A DNA stretch of 64,000 bases from Gracilibacillus salinarum. GTDB lineage: Bacteria > Bacillota > Bacilli > Bacillales > Amphibacillaceae. Within the stretch, counting starts at the first letter, position 1. Every line of letters starts with the position of its first letter. A model generated the notes under the pieces. It did no database searches. It saw only the letters and a program-made list of their open reading frames with translations, and was not told where the DNA came from. Shown here one piece after another: positions 9,339 to 17,887 of the stretch. The stretch is taken from positions 4,288,001-4,352,000 of the forward strand of contig NZ_CP095071.1 of the NCBI RefSeq assembly GCF_022919575.1, written 5' to 3'. The position numbers were made by a program, and so were the translations under genes.

Positions 9339-10175
9339 GTGGGATTTGTAAGTAAATTTACTGTACGAGATGCAAAGCTTCCAGTACATCGCAACAAACT
9401 ACTGGATAATGTGTTAAAGGATTTGAAATCAGATCCACAAGTATTAGGAGTTGTACTTGGTGGTTCCCTGGCAAAGGGGAATGCAGATTGTTATTCTGAT
9501 ATAGATTTGCACATTATTGTAACACCAGATTCGAAACCTGCGTTTATTCGTGAAAAGAGAGAGCGCTCAAAAAAATGGGGCAATGTTTTATACTTTGAAG
9601 GAAGTGATCACACTCCTGTCGTTGTTGCCCACTATGAATGTTTTGTTAAGATTGATACATTCTATAAAGAACCTAAAGAGCTAACGCCTTCTGTATGGTT
9701 GAAAGGACTTCAGCCATTATACGATCCTCACGGTATCATTGCTAATGTATTAGAACAATCTGCTAAGCTAGACTATCAGCCTGCTAAAGACGAAGTGGAA
9801 TTCTGGCGGGAGAAAATATTTGCTTTTCTTCATGAGACATATCGAGCAGTAATGAGAAATGAAAGCTATTATGCACTGGCAAACCTGGACAAAATCAGAT
9901 GGTTAATCGTTAGTGGCTGGTATATGGAAGCAGGATATCGGGTAGACAGCTCGTATGGAATCTGGTCAAAGCTGGAAGGCAGCAGAAGTTATTTACAGGA
10001 ATGGCAATTATCCTTATTAGCAGAATGGGATTGTAGCCGATCCTCACAGGAAATAAGGAATACGATGGCAAGTATCCTACCAGAGTTTTTCCGGTTAAAC
10101 AAACAGCTTTCCAAAAAAACAGGATTAGCAGAGAAAAAAGAATGGTGCGAAAAAATTGTATCTCTAGTGTTATAA
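9339..10175 (+). CDS. Nucleotidyltransferase-domain protein (aminoglycoside adenylyltransferase-like fold)
   Basis: About 278 residues. Residues ~42-60 carry the polymerase-beta-type nucleotidyltransferase motif GGSLAKGNADCYSDIDLHI, with the two metal-binding aspartates (DID) and GS. The C-terminal half is helical and resembles the substrate-binding part of ANT-type enzymes. The substrate is unknown and antibiotic resistance should not be assumed. The start is uncertain: GTG 9339 is the first in-frame start, but AAAGG lies 14 bases away, and an out-of-frame ATG at 9335 overlaps it. A double-hairpin repeat follows 48 bp downstream. Confidence 0.72.
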   Translation: MGFVSKFTVRDAKLPVHRNKLLDNVLKDLKSDPQVLGVVLGGSLAKGNADCYSDIDLHIIVTPDSKPAFIREKRERSKKWGNVLYFEGSDHTPVVVAHYECFVKIDTFYKEPKELTPSVWLKGLQPLYDPHGIIANVLEQSAKLDYQPAKDEVEFWREKIFAFLHETYRAVMRNESYYALANLDKIRWLIVSGWYMEAGYRVDSSYGIWSKLEGSRSYLQEWQLSLLAEWDCSRSSQEIRNTMASILPEFFRLNKQLSKKTGLAEKKEWCEKIVSLVL

Positions 10176-10223
10176 AAGAATCTCAGCAGACTAAGAATAC
10201 CAGTGGAAAATATATGTTGGAGG

Positions 10224-10377
10224 TTTATCACGTTGCTAACCGTCTGTAAAACTCCCACTTCAAGCCTCTAGTATCACAAAGAAGCTAAGTGGGAGTAAAC
10301 AGACGCTAACACCCTGATAAGATTCGCTAATGATCAGTGGGGGTCAAAAACCCCCACTGATCAAAGTCTCACTTTAT
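10224..10377 (+). repeat. Double-hairpin repeat, copy P1 (complete)
   Basis: The outer ~45-bp imperfect hairpin runs from TTTATCACGTTGCTAACC to ACACCCTGATAAG. It is followed by a second perfect hairpin (TGATCAGTGGGGG with CCCCCACTGATCA) and the end GTCTCACTTTAT. The right end touches the ATG of the NUDIX gene at 10378, so that gene has lost or never had a normal leader on this side. Six other copies occur in the window (12528, 15340, 21140, 22232, 32285, 63682). Confidence 0.9.
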
Positions 10378-10821
10378 ATGCAAAAAAGAATAATCAGACC
10401 GATCGTCATCTGTATATTTAGCAATCAGGATTCAATTCTGGTAGCAGAAGGTTTTGATTCTATGAAAGGTGATTATTTCTACCGTCCAATTGGAGGCGGA
10501 ATAGAGTTCGGCGAATCAAGTACTGATGCCCTCATTAGAGAAATTACTGAGGAAATAAATCAAGAAATAAAAAATCTTAGTTATTTAGGTGCTGTCGAGA
10601 ATATCTTTACTTTCAATGGGGATAACGGTCACGAGATCGTAATGGTATATGATGCTGCATTTATTGATCAATCATTATATCATATCGAATCATTTGAAGG
10701 AATAGAGGATGGTGGCGAGAAGATTAAGTTATTTTGGAAGCCTTTAAATGATTTTACAGAGAGGCGATTACGGCTGGTTCCTGAAGGGTTAATCACACTC
10801 ATTCAGAACAAAATGATTTAG
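10378..10821 (+). CDS. NUDIX hydrolase
   Basis: 147 residues. The NUDIX box spans about residues 40-62 (GGGIEFGESSTDALIREITEEINQEI) and matches GX5EX7REUXEEXGU, except that the last glycine is Asn. The REXXEE metal-binding core is intact. Such enzymes hydrolyse nucleoside diphosphates linked to another group; the substrate here is unknown. The ATG at 10378 lies directly after the right end of repeat P1 and no ribosome site is visible. An in-frame ATG at 10330 lies inside the repeat hairpin and is unlikely to be used. Translation efficiency is therefore doubtful. Confidence 0.85.
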   Translation: MQKRIIRPIVICIFSNQDSILVAEGFDSMKGDYFYRPIGGGIEFGESSTDALIREITEEINQEIKNLSYLGAVENIFTFNGDNGHEIVMVYDAAFIDQSLYHIESFEGIEDGGEKIKLFWKPLNDFTERRLRLVPEGLITLIQNKMI

Positions 10822-10838
10822 TTTATGGAGGAAGAAGC

Positions 10839-11009
10839 TTGATTTCTATTTTAAGTAGTATCGTTTATTTACTGATTTTGTTCAGTTTATCCACGTTGCT
10901 TTTCCTGCTTGTACTGTTTTTAGGAACGAGTGAACCTGGAATTGCTTATCTTTTATGTTTAATAGTCGTGCAATTATTACTGGACACTTTCGGTAAATTA
11001 AAAAAATAA
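10839..11009 (+). CDS. Small hydrophobic protein (56 aa)
   Basis: TTG 10839 preceded by GGAGGAAG opens a 56-codon frame ending at TAA 11007. The protein is nearly all hydrophobic (MISILSSIVYLLILFSLSTL... ending GKLKK), with two membrane helices and a short basic tail. The strong ribosome site and tight fit between the NUDIX stop (17 bp) and the next gene (27 bp) support a real gene. Function unknown. Confidence 0.6.
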   Translation: MISILSSIVYLLILFSLSTLLFLLVLFLGTSEPGIAYLLCLIVVQLLLDTFGKLKK

Positions 11010-11036
11010 CACATATTTCAAATGAGGAGTGTAAGG

Positions 11037-11942
11037 ATGACAAAAATTGTTCCACACTTATGGTATGACAAGGAAGCAAAGGAAGCAGCGGAGTTTTATG
11101 TTTCTGTCTTTCCTGAATCAGAAATAACGGATATTACGACGCTTTATGACACGCCTTCGGGAGATTGTGATCAAGTCTCTTTCACATTATGGGGGCAAGA
11201 ATTCATGTCAATTAGCGCTGGTCCATTCTTTACATTAAATCCATCGATTTCCTTCTTTGTGCATTTTGATAAGTCAAAGGATGGAAATGCAGATAAAAGA
11301 TTAGTGGAAGTTTGGGATAGATTGTCTGAAGGTGGTCAGGCTCTAATGCCACTTAATCAATACCCTTTCAGTGAAAAGTATGGATGGATTCAGGATAAGT
11401 ATGGAGTGACTTGGCAATTAATGCTAACCAATTCAGAAGGCGAAGAACGTCCAACCATTGTTCCCTCTTTTCTATTTGTCGGGGATAGATGTGGCAAAGC
11501 AGAAGAAGCAGTTAACTTTTATCTGTCTATATTTAATAATGCAAAAATGGGCAATATAGCTCACTACCCTGCTGGCATGGAGCCCGACAAAGAGGGTTCG
11601 GTAATGTTTTCTGATTTTATGCTGGAAGATCAGTGGTTTGCGGCGATGGATAGTGGCCAACCACATGGATTCGACTTTAACGAGGCTATTTCATTTATGG
11701 TGAAGTGCGATTCGCAAGAAGAAATTGATAAATATTGGGACGAGCTTTCGGTTGTTCCAGAAGCAGAACAATGTGGCTGGTTAAAAGATCAATTCGGTGT
11801 CTCCTGGCAAATTGTTCCGACAGAGATGGATGAGATGATGCGTAATGGTACTTCCGAACAAATTGATCGTGTAACGAAAGCATTTCTTGGTATGAAAAAA
11901 TTTAATATTGCAGCATTAAGGCAAGCATACAACGGAGAATGA
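11037..11942 (+). CDS. Double-domain VOC / PhnB-like protein
   Basis: 301 residues containing two tandem PhnB-like (3-dmu-9_3-mt) glyoxalase-fold domains, about 1-140 and 150-290. Each has the family pattern of a start like KIVPHLWYDKEAKEAAEFY, a mid FSLGGQ-type strand, and an ending YGVTWQL / FGVSWQI. ATG 11037 is chosen because GAGGAG lies seven bases upstream; the ATG at 11022 overlaps that site. Members are widespread and mostly uncharacterised. A second, single-domain VOC gene follows 66 bp downstream. Confidence 0.85.
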   Translation: MTKIVPHLWYDKEAKEAAEFYVSVFPESEITDITTLYDTPSGDCDQVSFTLWGQEFMSISAGPFFTLNPSISFFVHFDKSKDGNADKRLVEVWDRLSEGGQALMPLNQYPFSEKYGWIQDKYGVTWQLMLTNSEGEERPTIVPSFLFVGDRCGKAEEAVNFYLSIFNNAKMGNIAHYPAGMEPDKEGSVMFSDFMLEDQWFAAMDSGQPHGFDFNEAISFMVKCDSQEEIDKYWDELSVVPEAEQCGWLKDQFGVSWQIVPTEMDEMMRNGTSEQIDRVTKAFLGMKKFNIAALRQAYNGE

Positions 11943-12008
11943 TTAGATTCTGGTAATGATACAAGGTATGGTACGTTCATCTAAAAATTATATAAGGTGG
12001 TAATGAAA

Positions 12009-12418
12009 ATGACATTCGAATCTCAAGATTTCTTTTTGAATTTATCGGTGAAAGATATTAGTAAATCGACTCATTTTTACAAGGAATTAGGATTCGAAAT
12101 CAACCCACAGTTTTCAGACGAGACGACTTCTTGTGTCATTATCGGAGAGAATATCTTTGCAATGATCATGGTGGAAGAAAGATTTAAAAGCTTTACGAAG
12201 AAAGAAATCGTCGACACGAATGCTGCTGCCGAGGCAATCTTTTGTATTTCTACAGAAAGCAGAGAGCAAGTTGATGAAATAGTCAATAAAGCATTGTCTA
12301 TTGGTGGTACTCCATATAACGAAGCACAAGACCATGTGGTTTTATGTATATTTGGGGATTTGAGGATTTGGATGGGCACCTTTGGGAAGTGGCTTATATG
12401 GATAAGAGTGCTTCTTAA
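12009..12418 (+). pseudogene. VOC-family (glyoxalase-like) protein with a 3' frameshift
   Basis: ATG 12009 (AAGGTGG eight bases upstream) opens a glyoxalase-fold protein (DFFLNLSVKDISKSTHFYKE...). After about residue 110 the frame turns into implausible sequence (HVVLCIFGDLRIWMG...) and ends at 12422. Shifting one base near 12335-12345 restores the canonical end MYIWGFEDLDGHLWEVAYMD, including the metal-ligand Glu, with a TAA at 12416-12418. This points to a single-base indel around CATGTGGTTTTATG. Mutation or sequencing error cannot be told apart here. Confidence 0.8.
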
Positions 12419-12527
12419 GTAATAACAAGCGCATTGTGAAGAAAATGGACAAATATAGTGATTGAAACGATATTTGTTCTGAAGAGAAATGAAAGAAGAC
12501 ATTACTTGATTATGTTGTACCTTTTTG

Positions 12528-12643
12528 TTTATCACGGTGCTAAGCCTCTGTAAGACTCCCGCTTCAAGCTTCGAGTTCAAAAAGAAGCTAAGTGGTAGTC
12601 TTACAGACGCTAACACCCTGATAAGTTTCGCCAATGATCAGTC
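12528..12643 (+). repeat. Double-hairpin repeat, copy P2 (3' truncated)
   Basis: Carries the first large hairpin (ATCACGGTGCTAAGCCTCTG ... ACACCCTGATAAG) and the spacer TTTCGCCAATGATCAGT. The second hairpin is cut off and replaced by the left flank of the composite element that follows. It downstream-flanks the frameshifted VOC gene. Confidence 0.85.
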
Positions 12644-12693
12644 AAGTATATAGCTGCGGGCACAGTAGTAGTCATATTTAACATGAAGTTTCG

Positions 12694-13228
12694 TTCCTAT
12701 AATATGGATTATGTCAACTAGCCATCGCTAGCCAAGCATCCATATTGAGATATTTAATGTGCTAGGATACCGCTCCGGCCAACCACTCCGCGTCCTGCGG
12801 GGCACGGCTGAAGCTAACTTTGTGAAGAAGATCGCTTCACAAAGTGGATCTTCAGCGCCTGCATAATCCCGCGGGGGTCTCCGTGGTTGGCCTACGCTAG
12901 AATTGGGAGTCTACAATTTTTGTAAGAGCTAGCATAGTGATCGTATGCATATATAATAGATATGGAAAAATGCCTAGAACCACTGCTTTTTGCTGTTACA
13001 TCCGTTGTAGCACTTCTCTAAAGCGTAGGAAATAGGCGGAGACTCCCGTGGAATCAGCGCGAGCTGAAGATCCATTTATGAAAGAAAAGAATTTTCTTTC
13101 ATAAATTAGCTGAAGCCGTGCCCACAGGACGCGGAGCCTATTTCTGGAGCTTTGCTATGCAGATAATCAATATCAAAATGACTACTTTGCAATAAAGCCT
13201 TTGTTTACATAATCCATATGATAGGAAG
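12694..13228 (+). mobile_element. Composite inverted-hairpin element, copy A (forward)
   Basis: The terminal inverted repeats are TTCCTATAATATGGATTATG at the left and, inverted, CATAATCCATATGATAGGAA at the right. Inside are two large hairpin modules. Module 1 (about 12773-12898) has arms CCGGCCAACCAC/GTGGTTGGCC and tip TTTGTGAAG/CTTCACAAA. Module 2 (about 13022-13150) has arms GAAATAGGCGGAG/GCCTATTTC and tip TTTATGAAAG/CTTTCATAAA. The modules share TCCGCGTCCTGYGGG and GCACGGCTGAAGCTAA in opposite orientation. The left flank (12644-12693) and right flank (13229-13253) are themselves repeated elsewhere. No transposase gene lies inside. Confidence 0.88.
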
Positions 13229-13253
13229 TTGTTTATTAATTAAGTCAATTAGG

Positions 13254-13280
13254 ACCGGGTGGTTTTTGCCCGGTTTTTTT
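13254..13280 (+). terminator. Terminator-like hairpin in the right flank of copy A
   Basis: CCGGGTGG...GCCCGG stem followed by seven Ts. The same AGGACCGGG hairpin follows the right end of other copies (28735, 52809, 60458) and the empty flank at 45258. Confidence 0.7.
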
Positions 13281-13301
13281 AATGAATAATTAGTTGAAAA
13301 G

Positions 13302-13329
13302 TGTAACCGAATAAAATAGTCCTCGTCTA
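13302..13329 (+). promoter_or_regulatory. ECF-type promoter upstream of the sigma factor gene
   Basis: TGTAAC (13302-13307), a 16-bp spacer and CGTCTA (13324-13329). This closely matches the AAC / CGTC pattern and spacing of Bacillus ECF sigma promoters (sigma M/W/X group). It lies just upstream of the ECF gene, which suggests positive autoregulation. Confidence 0.65.
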
Positions 13330-13360
13330 AAGGATGAATTTCCATGAAGGAGGGAGAGGT

Positions 13361-13930
13361 TTGGGTGAACAAGAAAAATATTTTGTTGATGAGACAGAGC
13401 TTCGAAACGTAATGACTCAGTATGGCACATCATTACTGAAATTAGTATATTCATATGTGAAAAATTGGGCAACAGCGGAAGACATTGTTCAAGAAACATT
13501 TATAACGTATTCACAGAAATTTTATCAATTTAAAGGGAATTCTTCGTTGAAAACCTGGCTTTATAAAATTGCTATTAATAAGTCAAAAGATTATTTGAAG
13601 AGTCCAAAGAATAAATGGAAATATTTAAATTTGACTAAACTAAAGCTTTCCAGTCATTTGAAAAACCCAGATGAAGAATTAGAAAAAAATACTGAATCGT
13701 ATGTAGTTGCCAAATGTTTATACAAGATTGATATAAAATACAGAGAAGTTCTCAATCTATATTATTATGAAGATTTAGCTATTAAAGAAATTGCATATTT
13801 ACTATCAATAGGTGAATCAAACGTAAAAACACGGTTAAATAGAGGAAGAAAAAAATTCAAAAGCCATTACGTAAAGGAGGTTGAAGAAAATGGAAGAAAA
13901 ATTAAAGAAGCTAAAGACATCCTTGAATAA
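13361..13930 (+). CDS. ECF-type RNA polymerase sigma factor
   Basis: About 189 residues. Region 2 (LKLVYSYVKNWATAEDIVQETFITYSQKFYQFKGNSSLKTWLYKIAIN) and region 4 (LNLYYYEDLAIKEIAYLLSIGESNVKTRLNRGRKKF) are clear. TTG 13361 is chosen because AAGGAGGGAGAGG precedes it; an ATG at 13334 lies upstream of that site. The gene overlaps the following membrane protein, its likely anti-sigma factor, by 41 bp, which suggests translational coupling. A promoter resembling the ECF consensus lies upstream. The regulon cannot be read from this window. Confidence 0.9.
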   Translation: MGEQEKYFVDETELRNVMTQYGTSLLKLVYSYVKNWATAEDIVQETFITYSQKFYQFKGNSSLKTWLYKIAINKSKDYLKSPKNKWKYLNLTKLKLSSHLKNPDEELEKNTESYVVAKCLYKIDIKYREVLNLYYYEDLAIKEIAYLLSIGESNVKTRLNRGRKKFKSHYVKEVEENGRKIKEAKDILE

Positions 13931-14759
13931 TTCCATTTACAAAGATAAAGAATTTGATCAGACAATGCAAGACAAAACGATACATAAAATGCAATCTGAA
14001 AATAATAAGTCAAGAAAGCTAATACCAATATTTGCATCAACCGCAGCAGTCATTCTAGTGTTCATTTTATTTATTAGTCTCAATCCCTTCCCGTTGAATG
14101 ATAATATGAATAATGCAACAGATAAAACTGATATTTCGGAAATTATCAATGCAAACTATCTATTGGTAACGAATATGGAAGACATGCCAAGTCTGTTATT
14201 ATTAAATGTAAATAACAATGAGAAGCAGATCACGTATTCATTCATTCCATACAGTGTGAATAATAAAGACCAAATTTATCATCCCGTTACTTCTAAAAAA
14301 TTTTCTGCCCTATTTGGAATAGAAATTACGCAAACATTTGAACTAAATATGAAATCTATAGGCGCATTTGTGGAAAATAACAATCCACTGGCAATTCATA
14401 ATCCATTTCAATTTGAGTACAATGGGCAGATGTACAATGAAGGTGAAATTAAATTAGATAATAGTGAAGAAGTCATTGATTATATGACAATGAGATACCA
14501 GGATCCAGAAGGTGATTACGGAAGAGATAAAAGAATTCTTTCGGTATACTTGGCACTTTTTCAACAGGAAGCCTTTCTAAAGAATGTGTTAAAAATTAAC
14601 AATAGAACTGATGTTGTCAAGGCATTAGTAACTGGAATGAACATTAAGGAAGTGAACATTTCTTTTGATCCCCAGCCTGTTGATGATGTTTACGGAGAAA
14701 AGTTGAGTGAGAATGGTTATGAAATGCTACGTGAGAATTTTAAGATTAATAGTAACTGA
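13890..14759 (+). CDS. Membrane-anchored protein, probable anti-sigma factor
   Basis: About 289 residues: a basic cytoplasmic N-terminus of ~38 residues, one membrane helix (LIPIFASTAAVILVFILFIS, ~39-60) and a large extracellular domain. ATG 13890 follows AAAGGAGG with good spacing and overlaps the sigma gene. The sigma/anti-sigma assignment is inferred from this overlap and topology, because no zinc-binding anti-sigma motif is seen. The outer domain resembles DUF4179/DUF4825-type sensor regions only in general character. Confidence 0.7.
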   Translation: MEEKLKKLKTSLNNSIYKDKEFDQTMQDKTIHKMQSENNKSRKLIPIFASTAAVILVFILFISLNPFPLNDNMNNATDKTDISEIINANYLLVTNMEDMPSLLLLNVNNNEKQITYSFIPYSVNNKDQIYHPVTSKKFSALFGIEITQTFELNMKSIGAFVENNNPLAIHNPFQFEYNGQMYNEGEIKLDNSEEVIDYMTMRYQDPEGDYGRDKRILSVYLALFQQEAFLKNVLKINNRTDVVKALVTGMNIKEVNISFDPQPVDDVYGEKLSENGYEMLRENFKINSN

Positions 14760-14817
14760 TTTTTTTATAGCAGTATAATTAGGTGAAAGGAAAGGTGAGT
14801 TGTGCAATGGGGTAAAA

Positions 14818-15342
14818 ATGATAAATGATTTACACACAAATGAAAAGATGTCCCCAGTTGTAGGGATGTTGTATGCAGCAGTAATAGAAAATAGTGACCG
14901 ATTAAAACTCATCACAGACGGTATGACTCAGACAGAAATCGACTATAAAGGGCCAAAGCATAACGCTAACAGTACCGCACAATTAATTAAACATATCTCA
15001 TGCGTGGATCTCAATTGGGTATACAGATTGAAAGGTGAGCCGGTACCACATGATATAATAGAAAAATATGGACCAATGCTAGATCAAGAGAAAAAACTTC
15101 CAATGATCGAGGGACAGTCTTGGCTACAATTGATGTCAGCATATGATCAGGTATTACTGTTATTAAGAGAGGTTTGTCTGCAATTAACGGATGCTGAGCT
15201 ATTAAGAAAAGTCAGTTTTGGGCATGAGGATGAAAAAACAGCTACTATTCGCTGGGGATTATGGCATATGGCGGACCATAATCGTTATCATCAAGCACAT
15301 ATTAATCAGCTTAGAAAATCGTATCAGGAATCCAGGAAATAA
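14818..15342 (+). CDS. DinB-family protein (putative metal-dependent four-helix enzyme)
   Basis: About 174 residues of the DinB/YfiT four-helix fold. The three metal-ligand histidines are expected in LIKHISCVDLNW and in WGLWHMADHNRYHQAHINQL, both present. Family members include thiol-dependent transferases and hydrolases; the substrate is unknown. The start is uncertain between ATG 14818 and TTG 14800, which lies too close to AAGGTGAG. The stop TAA is at the edge of repeat P3. Confidence 0.82.
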   Translation: MINDLHTNEKMSPVVGMLYAAVIENSDRLKLITDGMTQTEIDYKGPKHNANSTAQLIKHISCVDLNWVYRLKGEPVPHDIIEKYGPMLDQEKKLPMIEGQSWLQLMSAYDQVLLLLREVCLQLTDAELLRKVSFGHEDEKTATIRWGLWHMADHNRYHQAHINQLRKSYQESRK

Positions 15343-15466
15343 AGTGAGAATTCAATCAGTGGGGGGGTTGATCCCCACTGATACCTTCGTTTATCCCCCA
15401 CTTAGCTTCTTATTTATCTTTCGAACCTTGAAGTGGGGGTATTACGGACGGTTAGCGCCGTGATAA
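15340..15466 (-). repeat. Double-hairpin repeat, copy P3 (reverse, internally deleted)
   Basis: Reverse orientation: it begins ATAAAGTGAGAATTCAATCA and ends GGTTAGCGCCGTGATAAA. About 30 bp of one hairpin arm (the GCTAATACCCTGATAAG part) is missing. Its first bases contain the TAA stop of the DinB gene. Confidence 0.85.
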
Positions 15467-15491
15467 AAAATAACTAAGGAGTGACAATAAA

Positions 15492-16250
15492 ATGGGACAA
15501 AATGCTTTCATACAAAAAATCGAAGAATTATCAATGAATGCCTTACCATCCTTCCAGACCGTTCTTTATGATGGTTGGGTTTTACGTTTTTCCAATGGTT
15601 ATACGAAAAGAGCTAACTCTATCAATCCACTTTACATGTCAAGTGAGAAAATAGAAAAGAAGTTGAATAGAGTGGAACAAATATATCGTAAACAGAACCT
15701 GAATGTTGTCTATAAGCTTACTAAGTCTGTATATCCTCATAATCTAGATGATACCTTATCACAAAAAGGTTATATATCTGCTGGATTAACTAGTGTACAA
15801 TTACTATCGCTTGATGATATAGCTGTCTCACGATCGGAAAATGCGATTGTATCCAACCGTCTATGTGATGATTGGTATACAGAATATTGTTTGCTAAATA
15901 ATGTGAAAGAGCAAGACCAGCCAAATTTAAGAATAATACTTGAAAATATCCTGTCAGATGTAAGTTTTGTAAGATTAGTAAGCGAAAATCAGGAAACGTT
16001 AGCATGTGGTATGGCGGTTCTTGAAGATCAATACTTAGGATTGTTCGATGTTGTTACCAATCCTAAATTTAGAAACAAGGGGTATGGCAAACAGCTCATG
16101 CTAACCCTCCTGCAATGGGGAAAAGAAAATGGAGCAGCTCAAGCCTATCTCCAAGTTGTTTCCGATAATACACCAGCACTGAATCTATATGCAACGTTAG
16201 GATTTCAAGAGGCATATAAATATTGGTATCGAGTGAAAAGTTACCAGTAA
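15492..16250 (+). CDS. GNAT-family N-acetyltransferase
   Basis: 252 residues. The acetyl-CoA-binding motif A is at about residues 185-210 (FDVVTNPKFRNKGYGKQLMLTLLQWG, with the R/Q-x-x-G-x-G/A loop as RNKGYG), and the C-terminal NLYATLGFQEAYKYWYR motif B is typical. The N-terminal ~130 residues form a second, degenerate GNAT-like lobe. Substrate unknown. CTAAGGAGTGACAATAAA provides a good ribosome site. The HAD gene follows 20 bp later, so these two may be one operon. Confidence 0.88.
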   Translation: MGQNAFIQKIEELSMNALPSFQTVLYDGWVLRFSNGYTKRANSINPLYMSSEKIEKKLNRVEQIYRKQNLNVVYKLTKSVYPHNLDDTLSQKGYISAGLTSVQLLSLDDIAVSRSENAIVSNRLCDDWYTEYCLLNNVKEQDQPNLRIILENILSDVSFVRLVSENQETLACGMAVLEDQYLGLFDVVTNPKFRNKGYGKQLMLTLLQWGKENGAAQAYLQVVSDNTPALNLYATLGFQEAYKYWYRVKSYQ

Positions 16251-16270
16251 GAAATGGAGGGAATCTATAT

Positions 16271-16933
16271 ATGAAGAATTATAAAGTAATCTTATTCGAC
16301 TTAGACGGAACACTTTCAGACCCAAAGGTTGGTATTACGAAATCTGTCCAATACGCTCTGAACAAGATGGGAATCGATGAACAAAACTTAGATAAATTAG
16401 AATGTTTCATCGGTCCGCCGTTACACGTATCTTTTGCCGAACATTATCATTTCAATGAGTCAGAGATTGATAAAGCGATTAAATTTTATAGAGAGCGGTT
16501 CAAACAAAAGGGTATGTTTGAAAACGAATTGTATCCTCAGATTACGGATATGTTAAAATCATTGAGTAAACAAGGAGTTATATTAGTGGTGGCAACTTCG
16601 AAACCGACTATTTTTGCAGAAGAAATAGTAAGTTATTTTAAGATTGCTGATTATTTTGAACGTATTGTCGGCAGTAATCTTGATGGAACGAGAAGCTCAA
16701 AAACAGAGATTATTCAATACATTCTTGATACCTACAGTCAATTTGATTCTGATGAATTTATCATGATTGGAGATAGAGAGCACGATATCATTGGAGCAAA
16801 AAACACTAGGATTGATTCTATTGGTGTGACATATGGATATGGATCATTAGCTGAGATAAATCAGATTAGCCCTACTTTTCTTGTGGAAAATGTAGGTGAA
16901 TTGAGAAGAACTCTTATGGCAAGTATATTCTAA
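16271..16933 (+). CDS. HAD-superfamily phosphatase (phosphoglycolate phosphatase-like)
   Basis: 220 residues. HAD motif I is VILFDLDGTLSD (nucleophile Asp10, acid Asp12), motif II is VVATSK, and motif III/IV is MIGDREHDIIGAKN. The helical cap segment after motif I marks subfamily IA, close to Gph/YfnB-type enzymes. The substrate is not decidable. ATG 16271 with GGAGGG ten bases upstream is preferred over an in-frame GTG at 16223 that lies within the upstream gene. Confidence 0.88.
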   Translation: MKNYKVILFDLDGTLSDPKVGITKSVQYALNKMGIDEQNLDKLECFIGPPLHVSFAEHYHFNESEIDKAIKFYRERFKQKGMFENELYPQITDMLKSLSKQGVILVVATSKPTIFAEEIVSYFKIADYFERIVGSNLDGTRSSKTEIIQYILDTYSQFDSDEFIMIGDREHDIIGAKNTRIDSIGVTYGYGSLAEINQISPTFLVENVGELRRTLMASIF

Positions 16934-17070
16934 TGTGCCTTTTAGTATATACCAGGTATAAGATAAAATTCAGCACTCGCTAATAGACGAGGGAAATGCC
17001 GGGTTTATTCTAATCACTTAAGAAAGCATATAAGTGCAGGCACAGTATTCATGTTGAACATGAAGTTTCG

Positions 17071-17502
17071 TTTCTATAATATGGATTATGTAAACAAAGG
17101 CTTTATTGCAAAATAGTCATTTTGATATTGATTATCTACTTAGAAAAGCTCCGGAAATAGGCTCAGAGTCCTGTGGAGGCGGGTTCAGCCTCCTCGCGAG
17201 CAAAAAACGCTCACTGCGGGGTCTTCTAACCACGACTGATCGCACGGGAGTCTCCGCCTATTTCCTATGCTTAAGGGAAGTTCTGCAACGGATGTAGCAG
17301 AAAGAAGCAGGCGTGCTAGGTCATCAAAAAGGTGTATATCTTGCAGATAGTGCTCCATATCCTGGTTGTCGCGCGTAGGCCAACCACGTAGACTCCCCGC
17401 AGGACGCGGAGTGGTTGACGGAAGCGGAATCTCAGCACATTAAATAGCTCAATATGGATGCTCGGCTAGCAATGGCAATGACATAATCCATATTATAGGT
17501 AA
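17071..17502 (-). mobile_element. Composite inverted-hairpin element, copy B (interior inverted)
   Basis: The left terminal repeat TTTCTATAATATGGATTATG and right ACATAATCCATATTATAGG are intact, and the left flank (17023-17070) matches copy A in the same direction. The interior is reversed: it begins CAAAGGCTTTATTGC, the reverse complement of the right end of copy A. The first module has a different tip (GGTTCAGCCTCCTCGCGAGC / GCTCACTGCGGGGTCTTC). The second has lost its tip (GACTCCCCGCAGGACGCGG). It lies in the gene-free stretch 16934-17548, which also holds a decayed hairpin (GCACTCGCTAATAGACGAGG, ~16973). Confidence 0.88.
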
Positions 17503-17548
17503 TTGTATATTATTTTACTAGCTACGACCATTGGTTTTCCTTATGTCT

Positions 17549-17887
17549 TTATCGATCTGTTTCGTTAAATGTAATATCAATAACTTTCTCTGTTTCATTA
17601 TCAAATTTAATGTCTACAAATACACCAAATTCTTTCGTTTCATTTTTAAGCCAAAGTTTAAATTTCTCTGTTGTATACTCCGGTGCTTTTTCTCTGCCGA
17701 CATGAAGATAATCAATAATTTTAGATTGAGGATATTTTTCTTTCGTTTCTTTCATAGCAATTTGTCCCCATTTTGCATAGGAAGGTTCTTCTTCTTGTGC
17801 AGCACTTACTGTATTCGAGTTGACATGTATCCACGCACCCATCAAAAACAAACCAAAAACTAACTGAAATGATATAAATATTCTCAT
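17549..17887 (-). CDS. Secreted DUF3889-family protein (YqzG-like)
   Basis: 112 residues with an N-terminal signal peptide (hydrophobic ~5-20, predicted cleavage after VSA). The DUF3889 core PSYAKWGQIAMKETKEKYPQ ... IDYLHVGRE ... FGVFVDIKFDNETEKV matches the pattern of B. subtilis YqzG. Function of the family is unknown; location is probably extracytoplasmic. AAAGGAGTTCTGCACAAATG gives the ribosome site. Divergent from the S41 peptidase gene. Confidence 0.82.
   Translation of the reverse strand: MRIFISFQLVFGLFLMGAWIHVNSNTVSAAQEEEPSYAKWGQIAMKETKEKYPQSKIIDYLHVGREKAPEYTTEKFKLWLKNETKEFGVFVDIKFDNETEKVIDITFNETDR

Noticed and set aside
9339..10175. Specific aminoglycoside-resistance assignment
   Set aside because: Only the generic nucleotidyltransferase motif is visible; the substrate region does not identify a resistance enzyme.
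12077..12634. 185-codon open frame on the minus strand
   Set aside because: It is antisense to the VOC gene and runs through repeat P2; no ribosome site and no plausible protein composition.
17106..17297. 63-codon frame resembling ones at 28239 and 60199
   Set aside because: Shared peptide strings (FDIDYLLSKAPEI) arise from the terminal part of the composite element, not from independent genes.
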